Source of the DNA: Alphaproteobacteria bacterium UBA3650
Lineage (GTDB): Bacteria > Pseudomonadota > Alphaproteobacteria > CAAHEQ01 > UBA3637
Direction of reading: 5' to 3'
DNA length: 6,276 nucleotides
Assembly (NCBI GenBank): GCA_002373815.1
Contig: DFKH01000102.1
Coordinates: 1 to 6,276 of the forward strand
The first letter of the stretch is position 1; each line of letters begins with the position of its first letter. Made by a program: the position numbers and the translations under genes. The notes under the pieces are model-generated. The model ran no database searches. It saw only the letters and a program-made list of their open reading frames with translations, and was not told where the DNA came from. Below, piece by piece: positions 4,811 through 6,276 of the stretch.

Positions 4811-6033
4811 TTCCACACAACATCCTTGTCTTTTTAAACAAACTTCCGCTTTCAAAAGGGCCTGTGGTGGTTGGCGTCTCTGGCGGAGCCGACAGCTTAT
4901 ATTTGACTTTCTTATTAAATCAATGGTGTAAAAAAAACAAACGCACTTTTTTAGCGGTAACCGTCAATCACGAACTAAGAACCGAAGCACTTGATGAAGC
5001 GAATTGGGTACACAAGCAACTGACCAAACAAAAAATTGATCATACAATTCTGTCATGGGAAGGAACAAAGCCAAAAACACATATCGAAGAACGCGCACGC
5101 GAAAAGAGATATGAATTGTTATTGGACTTTTGCCACAAACACAAAGCAACAGCACTATTTTTAGCCCATCACCAACAAGATCAAGTTGAAACATTTTGGA
5201 CACGTCTTGCACACAGCAGTGGGCTAGATGGATTAGGTTGTATGACACAAATTTCAAAACGTGATGATATCATGATTGTGCGTCCACTTTTAAAAACATC
5301 TAAGCAAGAAATTATCCAAACACTTCAAAAAAATCACGTAACGTGGATAGAAGATCCTATGAATCAAGACACTATTTATGAACGTGTCCAATGGCGACAA
5401 AATCAGCCCACATTAGATAAAATGGGATTAAATGCCAAAGCAATTGAAAAAGCAACAGAGCGTTTACAACGTGCAAAAGAAGCTTTGAATTTTTTGACAC
5501 AAGAATTTTTAAAAGATCATTTAAAAAAATCACCTCTCGGTTTTGTACAAATGTCCGAAAACACCTTCATGCAATTACCCGAAGAAATGCGGATTCGTGT
5601 TGTCATTCAAATTTTAAAAATGTTTAACGATCCTAGAAAAATTATTTCTTTGGAAAGTGCTGAAAATTTAGCATTACATAGCCCCAAATATGCAACTTTA
5701 TCTGGCTGTCAATGGGTGATAAGTCATCACTCTATTTTCGTGGCTCCTGAGTTAAAACATCTGCCACACCAACAAGTTTTGCCATACCAATGGATCGATT
5801 GGGGTATTGCGAAAATATGGACAAATAAAGCTTTTACAGCAGAAGCCAAAGCCCCGATTCCCCGCACAAAAGACATTCCCTATCTGATTCAAAGAACATT
5901 CTTAAATGTCCCAAAAGGCTATGCAACACTCTTCTACGATGAAAAAGAGCTTGAAAAAAAAGTAAAATTGGACTATAAAAACAGAGCACCTGTTGTGATT
6001 TTTAAATTAAAAACTGAAAAGGAAAACGCATGA
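4801..6033 (+). CDS. tilS: tRNA(Ile)-lysidine synthetase TilS
   Basis: TilS uses ATP and lysine to convert C34 of tRNA-Ile2 (anticodon CAU) to lysidine, so that it reads AUA and accepts isoleucine; it is normally essential. The 410-residue cytoplasmic protein has the PP-loop ATPase motif SGGADS at 27-32, VNHELR at 55-60 in the place of the usual VDHGLR, and AHHQQDQVETF at 122-132 corresponding to the common HHxxDQxET motif. WIEDPMNQDTIYERVQWR (182-199) is the conserved block after the catalytic domain, followed by a helical region (about 205-290). The C-terminal part (about 300-405) is divergent, with SGCQWVISHHSIFVAPE recalling alphaproteobacterial forms. In the HHQQDQ motif the first residue of the common Asp-Asp pair is Gln. 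The start overlaps the cpoB stop by ten bases with only a weak GAAGAA upstream, suggesting coupled translation. Confidence 0.95.
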   Translation: MFIIPHNILVFLNKLPLSKGPVVVGVSGGADSLYLTFLLNQWCKKNKRTFLAVTVNHELRTEALDEANWVHKQLTKQKIDHTILSWEGTKPKTHIEERAREKRYELLLDFCHKHKATALFLAHHQQDQVETFWTRLAHSSGLDGLGCMTQISKRDDIMIVRPLLKTSKQEIIQTLQKNHVTWIEDPMNQDTIYERVQWRQNQPTLDKMGLNAKAIEKATERLQRAKEALNFLTQEFLKDHLKKSPLGFVQMSENTFMQLPEEMRIRVVIQILKMFNDPRKIISLESAENLALHSPKYATLSGCQWVISHHSIFVAPELKHLPHQQVLPYQWIDWGIAKIWTNKAFTAEAKAPIPRTKDIPYLIQRTFLNVPKGYATLFYDEKELEKKVKLDYKNRAPVVIFKLKTEKENA

Positions 6034-6276
6034 AAAAAACAAAAGGACTAGGAAGTAGCTTCTTAATATGGGTGATTTTATTTGCCATTGTTTTTGGGCT
6101 ATCTCAATTCACATACCCCCCTGAAGAATTGAAAAAAAGCGATGATATTCCCTATTCCGAATTTGTTAACAAGGTAAATTCTGGCGAAGTATATGCCGTA
6201 AAAATGCAAGGTCAAAAGGTCTTTGGCACGCGCAAAGATGCTTCAAAATTTCAAACTTATGTACCAAACAACGCTC
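6030..6276 (+). CDS. ftsH: ATP-dependent zinc metalloprotease FtsH, N-terminal part (cut by window end)
   Basis: Only the first 82 codons are present. FtsH is the membrane-anchored AAA+ hexameric protease that degrades misfolded membrane proteins and selected regulators. Visible here are a basic N-terminus, the first transmembrane helix (about 10-25) and the start of the periplasmic domain with IPYSEFVNKVNSGEVYAVKM (40-59), matching the usual YSEF-x2-x-V-x2-G-x-V pattern of FtsH, followed by QGQKVFGTR. The second membrane helix, Walker motifs and HEXXH zinc site lie beyond the end. The ATG overlaps the tilS stop by four bases (ATGA) and has AAGGA six bases before it. The tilS-ftsH order supports the assignment. 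Confidence 0.93.
   Translation, partial: MKKTKGLGSSFLIWVILFAIVFGLSQFTYPPEELKKSDDIPYSEFVNKVNSGEVYAVKMQGQKVFGTRKDASKFQTYVPNNA

Overview
The window looks like chromosomal DNA from an AT-rich Gram-negative bacterium, most likely an alphaproteobacterium. The main support is the order pal - cpoB(ybgF) - tilS - ftsH, which is typical of alphaproteobacterial genomes, plus outer-membrane lipoproteins (Pal and two neighbours). The order or family cannot be fixed from this window. TGA and TAA are used as ordinary stops, so the standard bacterial code applies. I see no mobile element, tRNA, rRNA, CRISPR array or phage gene.

Left part (1-2460): a minus-strand cation diffusion facilitator (FieF-like metal exporter) diverges from a plus-strand CbpA-type DnaJ co-chaperone across a very AT-rich 93-base gap. 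Convergent to the co-chaperone is a small minus-strand gene encoding about two leucine-rich repeats of the ribonuclease-inhibitor type; a hairpin lies between the two converging 3' ends.

Middle part (2461-4067): a 149-base divergent spacer carries phased A-tracts and candidate promoters in both directions. It drives a compact three-gene lipoprotein cluster: lipoprotein 1 (192 aa), lipoprotein 2 (105 aa) and pal. The two lipoproteins are not families I recognise, but they end in nearly the same 16-residue tail with spacing C-x-C-x6-C-x2-C, joined to the rest by a Gln/Val/Pro-rich stretch. They stand where tolB would usually precede pal. This pair is the most likely undescribed system in the window: two lipid-anchored, cysteine-tailed envelope proteins co-transcribed with the peptidoglycan-binding lipoprotein Pal.

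Right part (4024-6276): a strong hairpin-plus-T terminator ends the pal unit, and a candidate sigma-70 promoter (TTGTAA-N17-TATAAT) lies inside that same hairpin, its -10 across the loop. It would start a second unit, cpoB-tilS-ftsH, in which tilS overlaps cpoB by 10 bases and ftsH overlaps tilS by 4. This joins envelope constriction (CpoB), tRNA-Ile2 decoding (TilS) and membrane proteolysis (FtsH, cut by the window end).
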